Positions 13,681 through 41,147 are shown, numbered from the stretch's first letter. The stretch: 64,000 nucleotides of DNA from Thunnus maccoyii (GCF_910596095.1 NC_056550.1:17640501-17704500); one strand, 5' to 3'. Notes: generated from the letters alone by a model not told the origin. Translations and numbers: made by a program.

Positions 13681-15520
13681 TCAAATGAGTCTTTCCTCCT
13701 TTGGTAGCTTTAGCGCATCTGGCGTGGCGACGCTGCGTGCACCAGACTGTTCCTCAGCGCTGGGTCTGTACGTCCCCTCAGTCTGCCTCTTCTTTTTCAC
13801 CACGCAGAACATCCAGCCGAGAACAGCTGAGACTATGGCCAGGACACCAAGGGTGACCACGGGGGCCACGATAGCTGCAACTGTGTTTGGCTGCAAATGG
13901 AAAAATGCAGAACAGTGATCAATTTTTAGTGACATTTGATACTTTCTGGTGGGATTTACATACAGTAAAATACTGTAGAAGCAACATTTTTTACTTACAT
14001 CATGAGTGTTATTAGAACGAGTGTCACTTGCACGAATGGTATAATTCCCTGTGAAAAAAGCAGAAGCATCAAGACCACTGAGGTAACAATGCAAACTCTT
14101 TTCTGGCTCAATCTCACTGTTAATAAGCTTGTGCATGTAACATACAACTGAGTATAGGGCTCCTAACTGCTGGTAACCTAATGGGGCTATCCATTAACTA
14201 CATAACTTCTTAGTTAATTACTAATCTAAGATTTCTACAAAGATTTCTTCGACTAGTTGCTTTAATTAATGAGCACATATAAACTTGGGATTTTTGGGAA
14301 ACCAGGTTAATGCTGAATGTCAACTTTTGTCGTAATCTGGTTGAATTTAAGTGCATGTGAATGTAATGGAGTCAATGAAAAAGAAATCTTATTAATTGTC
14401 CAGAATTAATTCCCTCCACAGATGAGTGCAGGCAAGCAGAGGGATCTTTCAGATGTAGTGCATTATTAATGTAAAGTCCCAAATGTGTTTGTGAATGATG
14501 CTAGAAAAGATCAATGCCAATAGGACAAAAAAAAAAGTTTAAATGATTTAAGTTGTTTTTTTTTACCAGCTAAGTGAATAACATGAAACCTGATATGACC
14601 CACCTTTAAAACTGATTCATTCACATCAAATATAAATTCCTTTTTTATGCGGTGTTATGCAAAATAATAACTATTTTGTCTACGATTAGAAAAAAGAGAA
14701 ACAGCACAACACTTTCTAGGTAAGCATACCAGCTATGCTGCCAGTCCTACTCTGTTTCCAGCCATTTCATCCATGACCACCCATGTGATCACTCAGTGAC
14801 ATCACGAAACTACATAGTAACTTCTTGATCAGGAGAGCGAATAAGGAGGAGAAGCTCAGGAATGTAGAGTGTGCTGCAGCAGTCCAGTCAGCTGAGTCAA
14901 ACAAAGTGCTTGTTTGAAATATGGAAAAAAACAACTCATCTAAAGCTAATCTGTTGCTGATTTGTTTGTTTGTGTTATGCCTTTTAAAGCTACTTACAAT
15001 AGCTTTCATGAGAAGGTTTTATTTTAGTAACTTAAAACCCTCTTCTTGTATTTTTCTGAGTCAATAATTTACCAGGGCAAATAGAAAACTTTGCAAGGAC
15101 AAAAGTGCAACTTGATAACAAAAAGCAGGGGTTGCAGGAGGGGGCGGCTGTGCTTAAAGGAGAAAGCCTAATATATTATGAAATGGAAATATTTTGCATA
15201 TGTAATTACTGATAACTAAGAATAAATATACCTCTTTCTCACACAGCAGAGTGTGTTACTCAATTTATCCAAATGTTATTACAACATATCGACAAGCCCA
15301 TGCATGTGTCAGATTTTCTCTGTAACGTCTCTCCCATGTTTCCTTTATCTGTTATCACTGCAGGATAACAAAGCGTGTATCTGTGTATAGGTGTAGTCAG
15401 CGCTGGGAATGAAAGGATGGTTACTGACTCACCCCGCACAGGATTACTGCTTAGTACCAGCAGTAACACACTCCTGACCACAACTCCATGTATGGCCAAC
15501 ACATCCGGACAGACTGCCAT
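13681..15520 (-). CDS. crb3: Crumbs homolog 3 (apical polarity membrane protein)
   Basis: Last exon 13890-13681 and middle exon 14048-13999 are secure; the proposed first exon is 15520-15433. The three join in phase (88, 50 and 210 bp) to 115 residues. The first exon gives MAVCPDVLAIHGVVVRSVLL and more, a plausible signal peptide ending at a GTGAGT donor. The short ectodomain has NYT and NNT glycosylation sites. A single transmembrane helix (AAIVAPVVTLGVLAIVSAVL) is followed by the FERM-binding juxtamembrane motif RQTEGTYRPSAEEQ, nearly identical to human CRB3. The C-terminal PDZ ligand ERLI binds PALS1 and PAR6. The protein organises tight junctions and the apical domain of epithelia. Confidence is high for the last two exons and moderate for the first, which rests on phase, splice sites and hydrophobicity. 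Confidence 0.85.
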
Positions 15521-15821
15521 CTCTATACCTGTGACCAGCAGGGCCAAGCGTGGGCAGACTGGGACTTTGGGGTGTCAGCTCGGGTCCATTTCATTAGGTC
15601 CAACATTTACTTTGTTGATTTATTGCATCCTTGAAGATCTGAAGACAGAATATTATCACTTTGGCACTCTTATAGACTCCTTTAATTTGAGGTTGAGTCA
15701 GGCGCCACCATGCACCAGTCACACATTCAGCCTGATGTTGAATCACCATTAAACCTACTCAGACCACAGAAAATAAGCTATTAATAGTTCTACTGAAAAC
15801 TAAATACATATTCTAAAGTTA

Positions 15822-15867
15822 CCCCCCCCCCCCCCCCCCCCCCCACCCCACCCCCACCCCACCCCAC
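15822..15867. repeat. poly-C tract with CCCCA interruptions
   Basis: An uninterrupted run of 23 C's is followed by CCCCA-type units. It is low-complexity and the exact length may be unreliable in assembly. Confidence 0.9.
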
Positions 15868-18164
15868 ATACAACAATAATATTATTATTACTGACAATAA
15901 TATAGGGAACATGTTGTAAAGTAAATTTCCCAAAAGCTCTATTAGAAACACGTACCATTGATCCAGCTGTTTCCAGGTGATCGAGGCAAAACTCGAGCAG
16001 GTTGATCCCTCACGAGTGAACCATGTTGCTTCCGCCTCACCTTGTCATGAAATGAAACTGCCACTAATGAAAACGTCCAATGAAAACGACAGGTAACACA
16101 TCCTATGACTAAAAACGTTTGCAGTGCCGCTGAAATACTTGAATGAATCCTTAAGTTTCGGATTACATCATCGACTGCACCACCAGTTGGTGTTTTATGT
16201 AAAGCAGTTTTTTTGGAGTTTTTTTTTCTGTTCGCCTACTCTTCAAATCGCCATAGGTCACATGATTCAGTTTCGTGTTGCATTACCTGAGAGCAGTTAT
16301 CTACCTGCTGCAGAGCGGACAGATCCTCCTTTGTACACAGTCGAAGAAAAATGCAGTTTAGTGAAGCAGAACAGACTCGATTTCTCCTTTTCCCACAAAA
16401 ACTCCTCAAAATAGTCTCATATCTGAAAAAAAAAACTTTAATCACTTTTGCGGCATATTATACCTATTTAACCCGTAAGCCTCTTATTTGATTTAAACTG
16501 CACTTCTCAGTCTAAATAGCCTATGATGTCAGGTTGCTCTCACTTGCTACAACCTGCTGGAGTACAATGTTTTACTGTCCTCCCTGCGCCTGCTCTTACC
16601 TTAGCAACCTGGATAATAGCTGTGGCATGAAATAGCGCCTCCACCAGGTTTCATGTTTCCCAACATGAGAAAGGATATCAGCATTCCTGAGATATTTTAA
16701 GGATGAATTCGGCTGCCAGCTGGTCCACTGGGCTCTAATCCTTGCCTAATCTCCCCTTCTCAGACTCAGAGGGGCAAAGAAAATGTGGGCTGCTTCAACC
16801 CTAATCTGTGGTGGTCAGATAGTTTTCATTTGCAGTTTGAGAGCACTGAGGCGTTTTTGAAAAGCAAGTGCTGCTAATGGAAAATCACTCCTGTAATATT
16901 ACAGCAATGAGTCAGTCTGTACGTGCATCCATACGACCATACAATTTTTGGATGTTTTCTACTGTCTTATCTACAGTAATGAGTGAATGATGCAGAACAT
17001 TTGTGAGGTTAGACAGATATGAGTCAGAGACAAATTATCTAGAATGATAAAACCCACATTTTAATTGTGTCTTTGCCTGTGATTGTGTAAACTTTACTGA
17101 CTGAGATATCAATGATGAATGATGGTAATGCAGAAAATATGGAGAGATGAAAATGAGGCCTACTGAATTACATTGAGTTATATGACATTTTATCCAGCTG
17201 TGTCAGAGAATATCTACTTGGGCATTAAATTCAATGTAGATTTATATAATTAAATTGGGAATGTTATTTGCAAATAAAGCATACAGCATAGATATGAGCA
17301 ATTATTTCCTGTAGAAAAGTTGTAAACACATTGTCTTACTTTATTATTATTTACATGTGGATATGTCTTGTATGTTTTCATACATATGTTTTCATACATA
17401 TGTGCATATGTTTGTTGACTGGAGGACACATTTTCTTGTTAGGCCTCTCCAAGTTTGACCAACTGAGAGCACAATAAATTAAAAAAAAAACCAATACATT
17501 TTTAGTAAGTTGACTATCATTCTTTTCCCTGCATCTCCTCTCAGCTGTTTAAAGTTATATGGACGTTATATTTTACTTCATTATCAGTCACTTGCAGATA
17601 TGACTGTACATATAAGCTATGGTTTACACAAGATATGGGAATATCACATGTACAATGGCGTGCAATCCAGTAATAGTCCTGCAAAAAGTATTGCCCTTGT
17701 GAAGCATATATGGCTATATCAAGTTTTGATCAGCAGAGAGCTGTTTCAAGGTTAATTTTCAAGGTTGCGTTGTTTTGGATTGCATTTGACTATATTGTGA
17801 AATGTGTCTGTTTCCACCCTTCCTGGATCTGGACACGATAATAAAGTTGATTTTATTGTACTGCCAAACCAAGGTAATGTTATTGAACTACTGCTAATCA
17901 AAACTTGCAACATGGATTGACTTTAAAGGCAGGTCAAAGGATGTGGGCCACGTTATAATGCTTTAAAACTTGATTTAGTATCTACTTTCATCAGTCAGGA
18001 CATAAATTATGTGTTTTGTGGTTAAAATGATTACAGTTAGTGATGTAAGTAATTACTCTTTATGAATCAAGGCCTCCCCTCAAGGCCTCTGCTTACAGAG
18101 GTAATATGGGCAGCAGTGGTGAGTCATCAGACTGGGGTCAGTCACAGCAATTGGTCACAGCAAC

Positions 18165-18520
18165 CTGAATAGTACACTTTTTTTATCATCGGAAAACACC
18201 CAACTGGCCATTGTAATCAGTGCCAGGAAAAAAAGACAGTGGAGCACGTCCTGATTACATGCAGGAAATATGAAGAGGAAAGAAGGGCAATGATTATGGG
18301 TCTACAGAGGCTGGGGTGAGTGAAGGCCAGGGTTAAAGATCTGCTTGAGTGTAGGGACACGGTGAAGGGGGGAAAAAGATATTTAGATTTTTGAGAGCAA
18401 CTGGACTAATTACAATACTGTAATAGAATCGGACAACAGTGGACGATTAAATCCAGAGGGAGGCAGTAATGCGATTTAATGCCAACTGCTGTGAAACCCC
18501 AAAGAAGAAGAAGAAGAAGG
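18165..18520 (+). mobile_element. 3' end of a non-LTR retrotransposon (LINE), truncated, with (AAG)n tail
   Basis: Bases about 18190-18310 translate as KHPTGHCNQCQEKKTVEHVL followed by ITCRKYEEERR. This is the C-x2-C ... H ... C zinc-knuckle-like end seen after the reverse transcriptase of several LINE clades. A GAGGGAGGCAGTAATGC-type 3' UTR and an (AAG)n tail (18501-18520) follow. The copy is heavily 5' truncated, as is usual for LINEs. I do not assign the clade (I/Nimb-like or Tx1-like are possible). Confidence 0.7.
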
Positions 18521-18533
18521 CCTCCGCTACCAT

Positions 18534-18548
18534 GCCACAAGGGGGCGA
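18534..18548 (+). promoter_or_regulatory. CTCF-like motif upstream of asf1b
   Basis: The sequence GCCACAAGGGGGCGA closely resembles the CTCF core CCACYAGRGGGCGC. It lies between the LINE tail and the asf1b 5' region. This is a motif match by eye only. Confidence 0.35.
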
Positions 18549-18878
18549 AAGAGGCGCTTTGCCTTTCCTACAGACACTTAGCGCTTGCCGTAGGCGCGGA
18601 TAAACCTCGATACAAAGCGGCGGGAGAGCGGTGGTTATATACTCAAATTTAATTTAAGATAACCACACCGAACATATTTACTTAGGTCGTGTGCATTTAG
18701 TCATACAGATAAGGCTTAAGTTGAGTAAAACCACTACAATACTGTTAAAGCTTCTCTTAACTGTGTTGTTGTAGTGTTGCTTTTAAAGTATTCCCCGGGA
18801 AACTGCTTTGCGCGTTTGTTTTTGCCCCCCCTCCCCTCCTCCTTTTTTTTTTTTTTTTTTTTTAGCGCTCTAGCAACA

Positions 18879-21800
18879 ATGGCGAAGGTACAGGTGTTAA
18901 ATGTGGCTGTCCTGGATAACCCGAGTCCCTTTGGAAACCCTTTTCAGTTCGAAATAACATTTGAGTGTATGGAAGACCTCCCTGAAGGTAAGTGACGTTT
19001 ACCATCGCACAATTGCTGTCATTATTGTGTGTCCGAGGCTAAAGCGGGAGTCTGTTGTCAGTTCAGTCCGTGTACTGGAAATTGCTAACAGCTAACGCTA
19101 ACGTTACGTTACAGGGCTGTAGCAAAGTAACGTTAATGTTACACAACTTGATTGAATGTGTCCCCCATGGTGGACACATCTCTAAGTGATCTTATGTAGG
19201 TCAAATCCATGAGATATAACTTATAAATATGTGACAATGAACCGTGACGTGCACTCATCTTATACCTTTCATGTTACTCATACAGGCCTCTATGCATTTA
19301 TGTTATGGAAACATATGTTTTACATTGTTGCAGTGTAAGTTAGCTATGAAATTTTCACAGAAATTAGTCGTGAGTTACAAATATGAACACAACCGAGGTC
19401 TTTGTCTTCTCTAATCGGTGCTCAGTGTTTACTTTTATCTATTTAACAGCATTTAGAGACCAAAAATAAGTGTTAGCCATAAGTGACAACCCTTCGAGCT
19501 TCAATATACCCCATGAAGAAGGGTTAACTTATAACAACAACTTTTCCGTTAGCTTAATTGTTCATAGTACCATGTGTTGTGTTGTGTTGTGTTGTTTTGT
19601 TTAAAGTCAGCTGTATAGGTAATACACTGGCTTGAACATTTAGTTCTGTCTCTGACTATCTGGAGACAAGCTGTCTTTTATGGTGAATGAGTGCATAATC
19701 ACATAAAATAATGAAGAAAAGCTAATAAATCTTGTATTTGAAAAGCTTTCTTCAGGGCTATGTTTGATATTTTTATGTGGTAAATTTCTAAATTGATCAA
19801 TGTGTTATCAATCATATTTGGCAATTTTATTATTGTCAAAGCACTACTTCCGTAACTTTGTATTTCATTGTGAAACCTAACATCTTTGTTTTGTTTTATA
19901 GACCTGGAATGGAAGATCATCTACGTTGGTTCAGCAGAGAGCGAAGAGTACGATCAAGTCCTCGACTCTGTCTTGGTCGGCCCAGTACCTGCTGGGAGAC
20001 ATATGTTTGTGTTTCAGGTGAAGCAGTGATTTCTGTTGCTGTAGCCATATATAGTGTGTACTGGGAACAGCAGTTTCATAAGATCTTGTTATATTTTAAT
20101 ACACATCTCAAAATCAGCAATAGCATCCTCTTGCTTTTAAAATTCTGGACCTTTCTCCGTCTCTCCTGCATAGCTCTCTGAATGTTCACAGAGCAATTTG
20201 AAAGATTAGATTTGCCAAAGAGCTAATCTTACATTTCTACAAACAGGACTGTAGCTGTTCTCACTAGCTGTCCATCTGCATATCATGTCACATTGTGGGT
20301 AGTTTTATGTCAAGCCTTAAGCCTGGATGAGATGCTGTACATCATCATCATACACCATCAAATGGCAACTCAACATCTAATTATAACAAGTTGGATGACA
20401 ATCTGGACATAAGAAACACAGTCCAGCTCCAGCTGCTCCTTGTCCTATATGGTCTACAGGATCATCTCAAGTATGTGTTGGGCCATACAAGAACATTGAC
20501 TGTCTGAAACGCAGGATCAGTTAGATATTACGAAACATTTAATCTCTTTATTTTTAAGGACAATGCACATTCATCAGCATTTCTGTAAATGTGCAAGTGT
20601 GAACCAGCAAGCTAATTTTCAGCAGCCGTCCTTTTTAGATATTTCAAAACCCATGAAGTGACAAGTTATCAGTCAGTGGAAACAGTTTGAGTGAGATAGT
20701 TTTTTTTGCCCCACATTTCTTTTAATAGTTTGTAATAAATGGCACTTTTAAGAATCAATAAATCAGGACAAAACTAGTTAAAAATATTAAATCCAGTGAA
20801 CAGTACTGTTATTTAAACATAACATTACGAATAAGTTGTCACTATTTTGTTTTTTGTCATACTACAAATTGGTTTCATGGTATTATCTATAATTATTGAC
20901 TAATTGATAAGCAATTCATCAAAGTACTGGAAGGCTCATTGTGCCACTGGCATTAATTATGTTATAATCTACATATTAGTCCCTCCAGGAAATCGTGATC
21001 TTGTGATCGCAATAATTAATGCAAATCCAACCAATTTCCATAATGTTTGTGGGGGCTTGCAATTATGCAAAATTCCTGTGATTTCTTCGCGTTAAAGGTG
21101 CAATTAGGAAGATTTTGACATCAATATATCATCGTAAATTTAATGTCCAAACGTTGCGATGAGTATGAAAGACATTTGGGACGAGTTGAGATATTGTGTA
21201 CGACCTGGACAGATTCACAGGAGTTCTGCTGAAGGCAGTACGGCACAAAGTAAGCCTTTCCAAACAAAACTTGCTTTATCAACAAAAATATTTCCTCAGG
21301 TGCAGTTAGTAAGGCTCTTCAACCTCTCCTCTCATCATCAAAACAACCCCTACGGCAGTTGTTCGGAAAATATAGCAAAAAAAACAGTTCTTTAAGTTCA
21401 GAAAATAAAAATAAAAAAGATGAGAACTAAAATATTTCCAGCTATTTCTGTGATGTGCATTATGCTTATTATCATAAGTAATGAAAGTAGGAAAGACATT
21501 GTTGTAGATATGATTGTAGGTAGATTATGAAAAAAAAATGTAAAAAATGTTTCAAACCATTTGACAAATAAACAGTTACAGTGGCTGGAATTAATGTGCA
21601 TCATCTTAAATTTGTTTTTCTTTCAACAGGCTGATGCCCCAAACACTGGATTGATTCCTGAAAGTGATGCTGTTGGTGTAACGGTGGTACTGATTACTTG
21701 CACATACCGTGGCCAGGAGTTCATTCGCATCGGTTACTACGTGAACAATGAGTACACAGACCCCGAGCTTCGCGAAAATCCACCCATCAAGCCAGACTAC

Positions 21801-23202
21801 ACACAGGTCAGAGAAATGTTTGATTTCTGGGTAATCTTGTTGAGTTCTTATTCCAGGTAACTGCCTGATGCTTCTTTCACTGGTTTGAAGAAATGCTTTG
21901 GATTGTCTGGTTGTAGAACACCTGTAATGGAAATGTTCCTTTTAAAATCAACCCCAAAAATATATTCAAAAGTACACCACACAAACATTGATTAAAAGTG
22001 TAATTATGATTATGTGAATGACTTAATTACACAACTAAAAGATCATGATTTGTTTTAATGTGTTACCATAAAAGTAGAAAGAGCAAAAGTAGTCATTGAG
22101 CAGCATGGTGCACTAATTAATACATTGTGCAATTGAAGCTTTTCACCCCGAAGGGTTGAGCCTGTACTTTGGAACACAACTTGCTGTTATTATTTAATCC
22201 TTCAAAAATTACCAATAATCCTTTCAATTCCCTCGATTATATAACTAGTGAAGCAGAAATCCTACTATCCTGTAAGCAATGTTCTTAATTCAGATGGGGA
22301 CTCCACTGATAAGCTACTGTGAGTTTTGCTGTAAAGACAAAGGATTTTGTTTGTAGGTGTCACATTTTTATGGTGGCTGACATTTGGAATGAAACCTTTC
22401 ACACATAAGTGCAAAAGGAAATATCGGGATGAGTGATTATAACGATCATTGTAGGTTATTATATAGCTGTTAATGTGGTTATTATTGGATAAATACAATT
22501 TGGTACCTACCATGACCTACAGAGTTAACAGTTTATTGCCCTGAGGATAGTGTAGGTGTCAAATGAAGTGGGATGCATTGCTAACTGATAGCAGTAATAT
22601 GTGCTTTAGCAAAAGTTAGCTGCCCCTAATGCAAATTAATCAGATGAGTCATTTGGGGAAATGTGAAAATATTCAAATTTGGTAAGTGTTTCCATTTAAG
22701 TTTCAAAATGTTTTTGTAAACATGTTTGTCTCAGTCACACTAGGTAGTGCACACATGTTCCCTGTAATAGGCAAATGTAATGGAAAATTGTACATGCTTT
22801 AATATATCACTAAAATGGTTAAATTGTTCAAAATTTCAAATCAGCTACACTTAGAATCATACAGAAGGAAGAAAAATGTATAACTTTATGGTGATCAGAA
22901 TAACCTATTAATTATTTGGTGCAAAATAACTAAAAGTTGCAAGGAGTATTGCTTAATGACTACATTTACTTGCACAAAGTATTTATCTATTTTCCATCTA
23001 CCCCGTTCAGCTGCAGAGAAATATTCTGGCATCAAACCCACGTGTTACCAGATTCCATATAAACTGGGAAGGCTGCGCAGAGCGAATGGAAGATTGTGAA
23101 AATGTGGATCCCACATCAAACTCCATGCTCCCTCCATCCTGTCTCCCAGGAAAAGCCCCACCCTTGGGGATACTACCAGACAACTCAATGGACTGCTTAT
23201 AG
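18879..23202 (+). CDS. asf1b: histone H3-H4 chaperone ASF1B
   Basis: Four exons, 18879-18987, 19902-20017, 21630-21806 and 23011-23202, join in phase to 197 residues. ASF1 binds the H3-H4 dimer and passes it to CAF-1 or HIRA during replication-coupled and independent nucleosome assembly in the nucleus. The conserved immunoglobulin-like core is complete (residues 1 to about 155). It includes [37 protein letters not shown] with the H3-contacting Val, and [19 protein letters not shown]. The short C-tail ends [11 protein letters not shown], matching human ASF1B (PENSMDCI) and not ASF1A. A T-rich tract ending in TAG (18842-18864) sits 15 bases before the ATG and looks like a 3' splice site, so a non-coding first exon probably lies upstream. 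AATAAA at 23613-23618 and 23763-23768 are candidate poly(A) signals. Prkaca follows on the same strand, as in mammals. Confidence 0.96.
20553..20640 (+). repeat. degraded interspersed repeat in asf1b intron 2
   Basis: The stretch AAGGACAATGCACATTCATC through TGTAAATGTGC and GCTAATTTTCAGC looks to me like a widespread teleost retroposon end. I recognise the pattern but cannot name the family without a repeat library. Confidence 0.3.
20978..21095. repeat. degraded interspersed repeat in asf1b intron 2
   Basis: CCCTCCAGGAAATCGTGATC followed by a GTGATCGCAATAATTAATGC-type segment resembles a non-autonomous repeat common in fish. No matching second terminus was found, so its class and ends are uncertain. 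Confidence 0.25.
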
Positions 23203-23612
23203 AGAAGACCCCTGAGTGAAAGGTGATGACTCACAGCCAAGACCTAATTTGTGAAGAATGCCTGTGGACATTCTAGTGTGGATATTTGCCTTACAGCTGC
23301 CCATATTTCCCTGAAGCTTGTTGTAAAAAAAAAAAAAAAAAAGAAAAAGAACTGTCGCGTTGGGCTTCAGATGAGTGTTTATTTCAAGGATTATGAACAT
23401 CTCACTGGAACAGTTGACCCTGATAGATGGGGAGTTCCTTCCCATGAAGCAATATTGAAGTAGTTTAACTCATGGAAGGGAAAACGTTAACTATGACATG
23501 CAGCTGAACTGAAACAGAACAGAAAACTGTTGTGATTCACGTTCCTTCCTTTTGTTTGTGCAGAACGGATTTGTACCCACTTAAGAGGATTTCAGCACTG
23601 AAGCAATAGGCA

Positions 23613-23618
23613 AATAAA
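23613..23618 (+). promoter_or_regulatory. candidate poly(A) signal of asf1b
   Basis: An AATAAA lies about 410 bases after the asf1b stop codon; a second one at 23763-23768 may be an alternative. Confidence 0.45.
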
Positions 23619-24721
23619 CTGCAATATTTTGCTGTTCAGGAATTTGATAATCTGCCATTATGTTTCTGTTCAAGTTCCTTTTGCACTTATTTGGATGGGC
23701 TTTTTTTGGGCTATATCACTTCATTCATGTTTTTATTTTTCTGTTTGCTATTTTGGGTTCCAAATAAAAGAACATTGTATTTGTTATGTACTTGTGTATG
23801 AATGACTGTGTGATATTGAGAGCCATGTCCGTCCTCATTACTTGTCTTATTTTGTGTCATTTGTTTGACAATATTGATAACAGAAACAATAAACCACTTT
23901 TTAATGAGACTAATACATTTACCCTTGTAGCTGTGAAGAATGTACCATACAAGTACTTTAATTTTACCCACAAAAAGGTTAAACACAACAGTGTCAACTC
24001 TGTAAAACAATATCAGAGTGAGTGGCCCCTTATATTTTCACATTTTACTAAAAATAGCCTGTATTAACGTCACACCCAATCACAGACCGGTCGGGTAAAA
24101 GGGGTGGCTAGGCTACAGAACTGCCTTTAGAAAATACTGCACTGCAAATACGAAGATTATTGTAAGATCGTAGCGTTTGATTTGTGTTGTGCATGAAACT
24201 CAGTGTGATAAATACAAACAGCTGATAATTTAAAGCGAAAAGAGGTAAAAACAGTTACAGTTGTGGGCGTATTGGCTACTAGCAAGTCTGAGAGGCGGGA
24301 TGAAGCCGTTTGACAGTCAAATCGCATCAATGCAATAATTGTATGTATTAATGGTCATCCAATCAGCGCTCGACGTGCGACGTCTGTCACGTAAGTATGT
24401 TTCTATGTAGCCAATCAGAGGCAGCCAGAGGCGGGACCCGATGGATGGATGACTGGAGTTTCCCTTGCGGTGTGAAGATTAATGGAAAGGGTCTGTTGAT
24501 CTTAGCAATCGACTGTCAGATGGTCGGTCCGAGGAAACCATTGCACTTAACGCTTGGCTTCGAAGCGAGTGGAGAGATATCCGTTTGAAATAACCTACAG
24601 CGGGAAAAAAAAGAATAACCTGGACAGCACTTTTGTTATCCAGGTCTGAACAGAAAAGGCCTGCCCACACATACAGCACCTGGTTAGTTCAGGCCAGGAT
24701 ACGACTGCGAGGGACGCTCGG

Positions 24722-25052
24722 AGCTAACGCTAGCCTGCTCGTTAGACAGACCGAAAAAAACGGCTTTCGACGATCTGTCTAATGGACTAGAACTGGATTT
24801 TGGATATATTAAAACCGTCTCTGGAAATTAAGGACAGTCGAGTGATATATCTTGATTTGCCTATTGACGAGCTAACGCTACCAAGCTAACATTAGCTAGC
24901 CTCGCTAACCCCCAGCGCCAGTGTTAGCTGCAGACTTGGATAGACTCGCTTGGCTGGACTTTTCCGAACTCACTAAGAAAACAAAGTAGCAGAGGAAATA
25001 TATTTACAGTTAGTCAATAATGGTAGCTGTTAGCTAGTAGCTAACTGACAGC
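24722..25052 (+). promoter_or_regulatory. GCTAAC/GTTAGC-rich 5' leader of prkaca
   Basis: GCTAACGCTAGC, GTTAG, GCTAACGCTA, GCTAACATTAGCTAGC, GCTAAC, GTTAGC and GTTAGCTAGTAGCTAAC occur within about 330 bases just upstream of the prkaca ATG. They form a set of short, mutually complementary words. A similar cluster lies at 19084-19140 after asf1b exon 1. The function is unknown. Confidence 0.45.
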
Positions 25053-25155
25053 TTCATTGAACCAAGGGACTGCGTTAACGGTGTAGCATCACTTGAACGA
25101 CTTTGTAAAGGAAAACTTAGTCCGAGTCCGGGGACTCCACCATCAGTCTGCCATC

Positions 25156-39359
<14,204 letters not shown>

Positions 39360-41112
39360 ATTCCAACCATGAGTAGTGGCGAGACAGGGGATTTTGAAAG
39401 TAAAAGGGGGTCTGAAGAAAGGAAGCACTAGGGTGGACTGCTAACTTGCTTATTTGTAATGACGACAACATTGTAAAATCCCCCCAATGGAAAGGTAGGC
39501 AAAGTGAAGAAAGATCCAACAGAACCAGCAGTGTTGCCTTTTCTGATTGTTTCTCAACTGTTACCTATTCATTTTATTTATCCCACTTGTGTTTGTGGCA
39601 GGGGCTTGAGGAGAACAGGCATAGGTGGTGGCTGTTCAGCTAGACTTGTATCTTTCTGATGTTGTAATAACAAGTTTTCAGTCTTTGCAGGTTGAGGCAT
39701 TGATTTTTCTGTTAAGGTACTGAATCTGCTAGGCTCCTTTTTGAACGGCTACTCTCTACAAGCTTCTCAAAGAGTGATAGTTGTATCTTGTCACCCTGGT
39801 CCCCCCCCCTCCACCCCTTCCCCCCCCGTTCCATCTCTCCATCCCGAATCTGTCCAAGCAATACCAAGTCCAACAGATGTGCCTATCATAATGCCAACTG
39901 GTTGGAAAACTGTGTCGAAAGCATTGGTGCAGAGCTTTGGCTATGGTGGCATCGGCCCTTGTGCCCGTTTTTGGTTGAAAGCTTGAAACTCTCTGCACCT
40001 GCCTTTGTCTGCTCAATGTGGCATATTATTGGGTAGATGATGCACTTACTGCTTGCAGTTGAAGCAGTGGTGACCTCTTTGATCAGAGTGAAAATGATTT
40101 ATGACAGTCAACGTCATCTAGGTCTTACTCGTTTTGGGGACCTGTGAGAAATGGTAAACATGAGGTCTGCATTTAAGTCTGTCTTTCTCTTAGCTGAATT
40201 TATTAGAGCATTTTAAAAAAAATCCTATTGGTGATCATTTTGTCCTTTTTATGTCAATCTCTGTGCTTGTGTGTTATTTAGTGCTCAAGGGTGGGTTAAA
40301 AAGCTGTGATTTAGCAGCAACTAACATTGTGGTCACACTCCTGACTATTGTTTATTTAATTCATAGTACATTTCTACATGTATATTGAGAGATATATATG
40401 ATAGAGAACACAAAATATCCATCTTTTTCAACATTGTCTCATAGCTGTGAAACTGAATTAAGATTTCATAAATAAACAAATATAAATTCTGCCAAAATTT
40501 GCAAACTGAGAACATTGCAACGTTTCCTGTATGTAATTATGATGGTGGTGGATTTTAATACGCAAAAAAGTAGCAAAACGTTTCAACAAAATGTGCATGT
40601 TATTTTTGTACAATATCACTTTTAAAGAAAGATGGCAGAGGTACCTGAGATCATGGATAACAAGCTTAACTATTAAAATGGACTCTCGGCTGCTCTATTT
40701 TGAAGATGGAACAAGACCCAGTTAAATGTGTCAGAAAGTTCTTCTGGGCTTTGTTCATTGTTCTGTTGTACAGCAACAGTTCGCTGATAAATGTCACTGA
40801 ACTTGTGCTTCTCACCTTAATTGTTTTTTTTTTTTTCCTCCTTCCCCTTTCTCTTGTATATACCCTTACATGTAACACCTTCAGACAGATTTACAGTCCA
40901 ACCAGATTTTTAGGACTGTTGAGATTGGGGTGTTTTTGTTTCCGTTTTCCAGCTTTCAATGTAACAAATTAAACAAAGGAAGCTATCCTAAAGCTCTCCC
41001 CTTTTTGCCAAGTTTATTTCTGTGTATGCAAGACAATCGCAGACCAAATCTTATCGCTGGTTTGTTGACTGAACACATTGTTTTGGTTTCATGAAGGATG
41101 TACGCTTTTTCG

Positions 41113-41147
41113 CCCCCCCCCCCCCCCCCCACCCCCGCCCCCGCTCC
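41113..41147. repeat. poly-C tract in prkaca 3' UTR
   Basis: A run of 18 C's followed by interrupted C stretches inside the presumed 3' UTR. It could form C-rich or, on the other strand, G-quadruplex structures; its exact length may be uncertain. Confidence 0.85.

Larger units (their letters stand above)
15521..18878. other. divergent intergenic region between crb3 and asf1b
   Basis: Mostly AT-rich sequence with no supported gene. It contains a C-rich tract (15822-15867), a small TTTTCATACATATG duplication near 17375-17405, a LINE 3' end (about 18165-18520), a CTCF-like motif at 18534-18548, and the GC-richer promoter of asf1b from about 18530 on. Confidence 0.5.
23203..25155. other. asf1b 3' UTR, then prkaca promoter and 5' UTR
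   Basis: The asf1b 3' UTR runs to AATAAA at 23613 or 23763. Three CCAAT boxes in the CCAATCA context follow at 24076, 24359 and 24411, typical NF-Y sites of a TATA-less promoter. From about 24720 to 25050 the presumed prkaca 5' UTR is dense in GCTAAC/GTTAGC/GCTAGC words. Short upstream ATGs occur but no supported gene. Confidence 0.5.
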
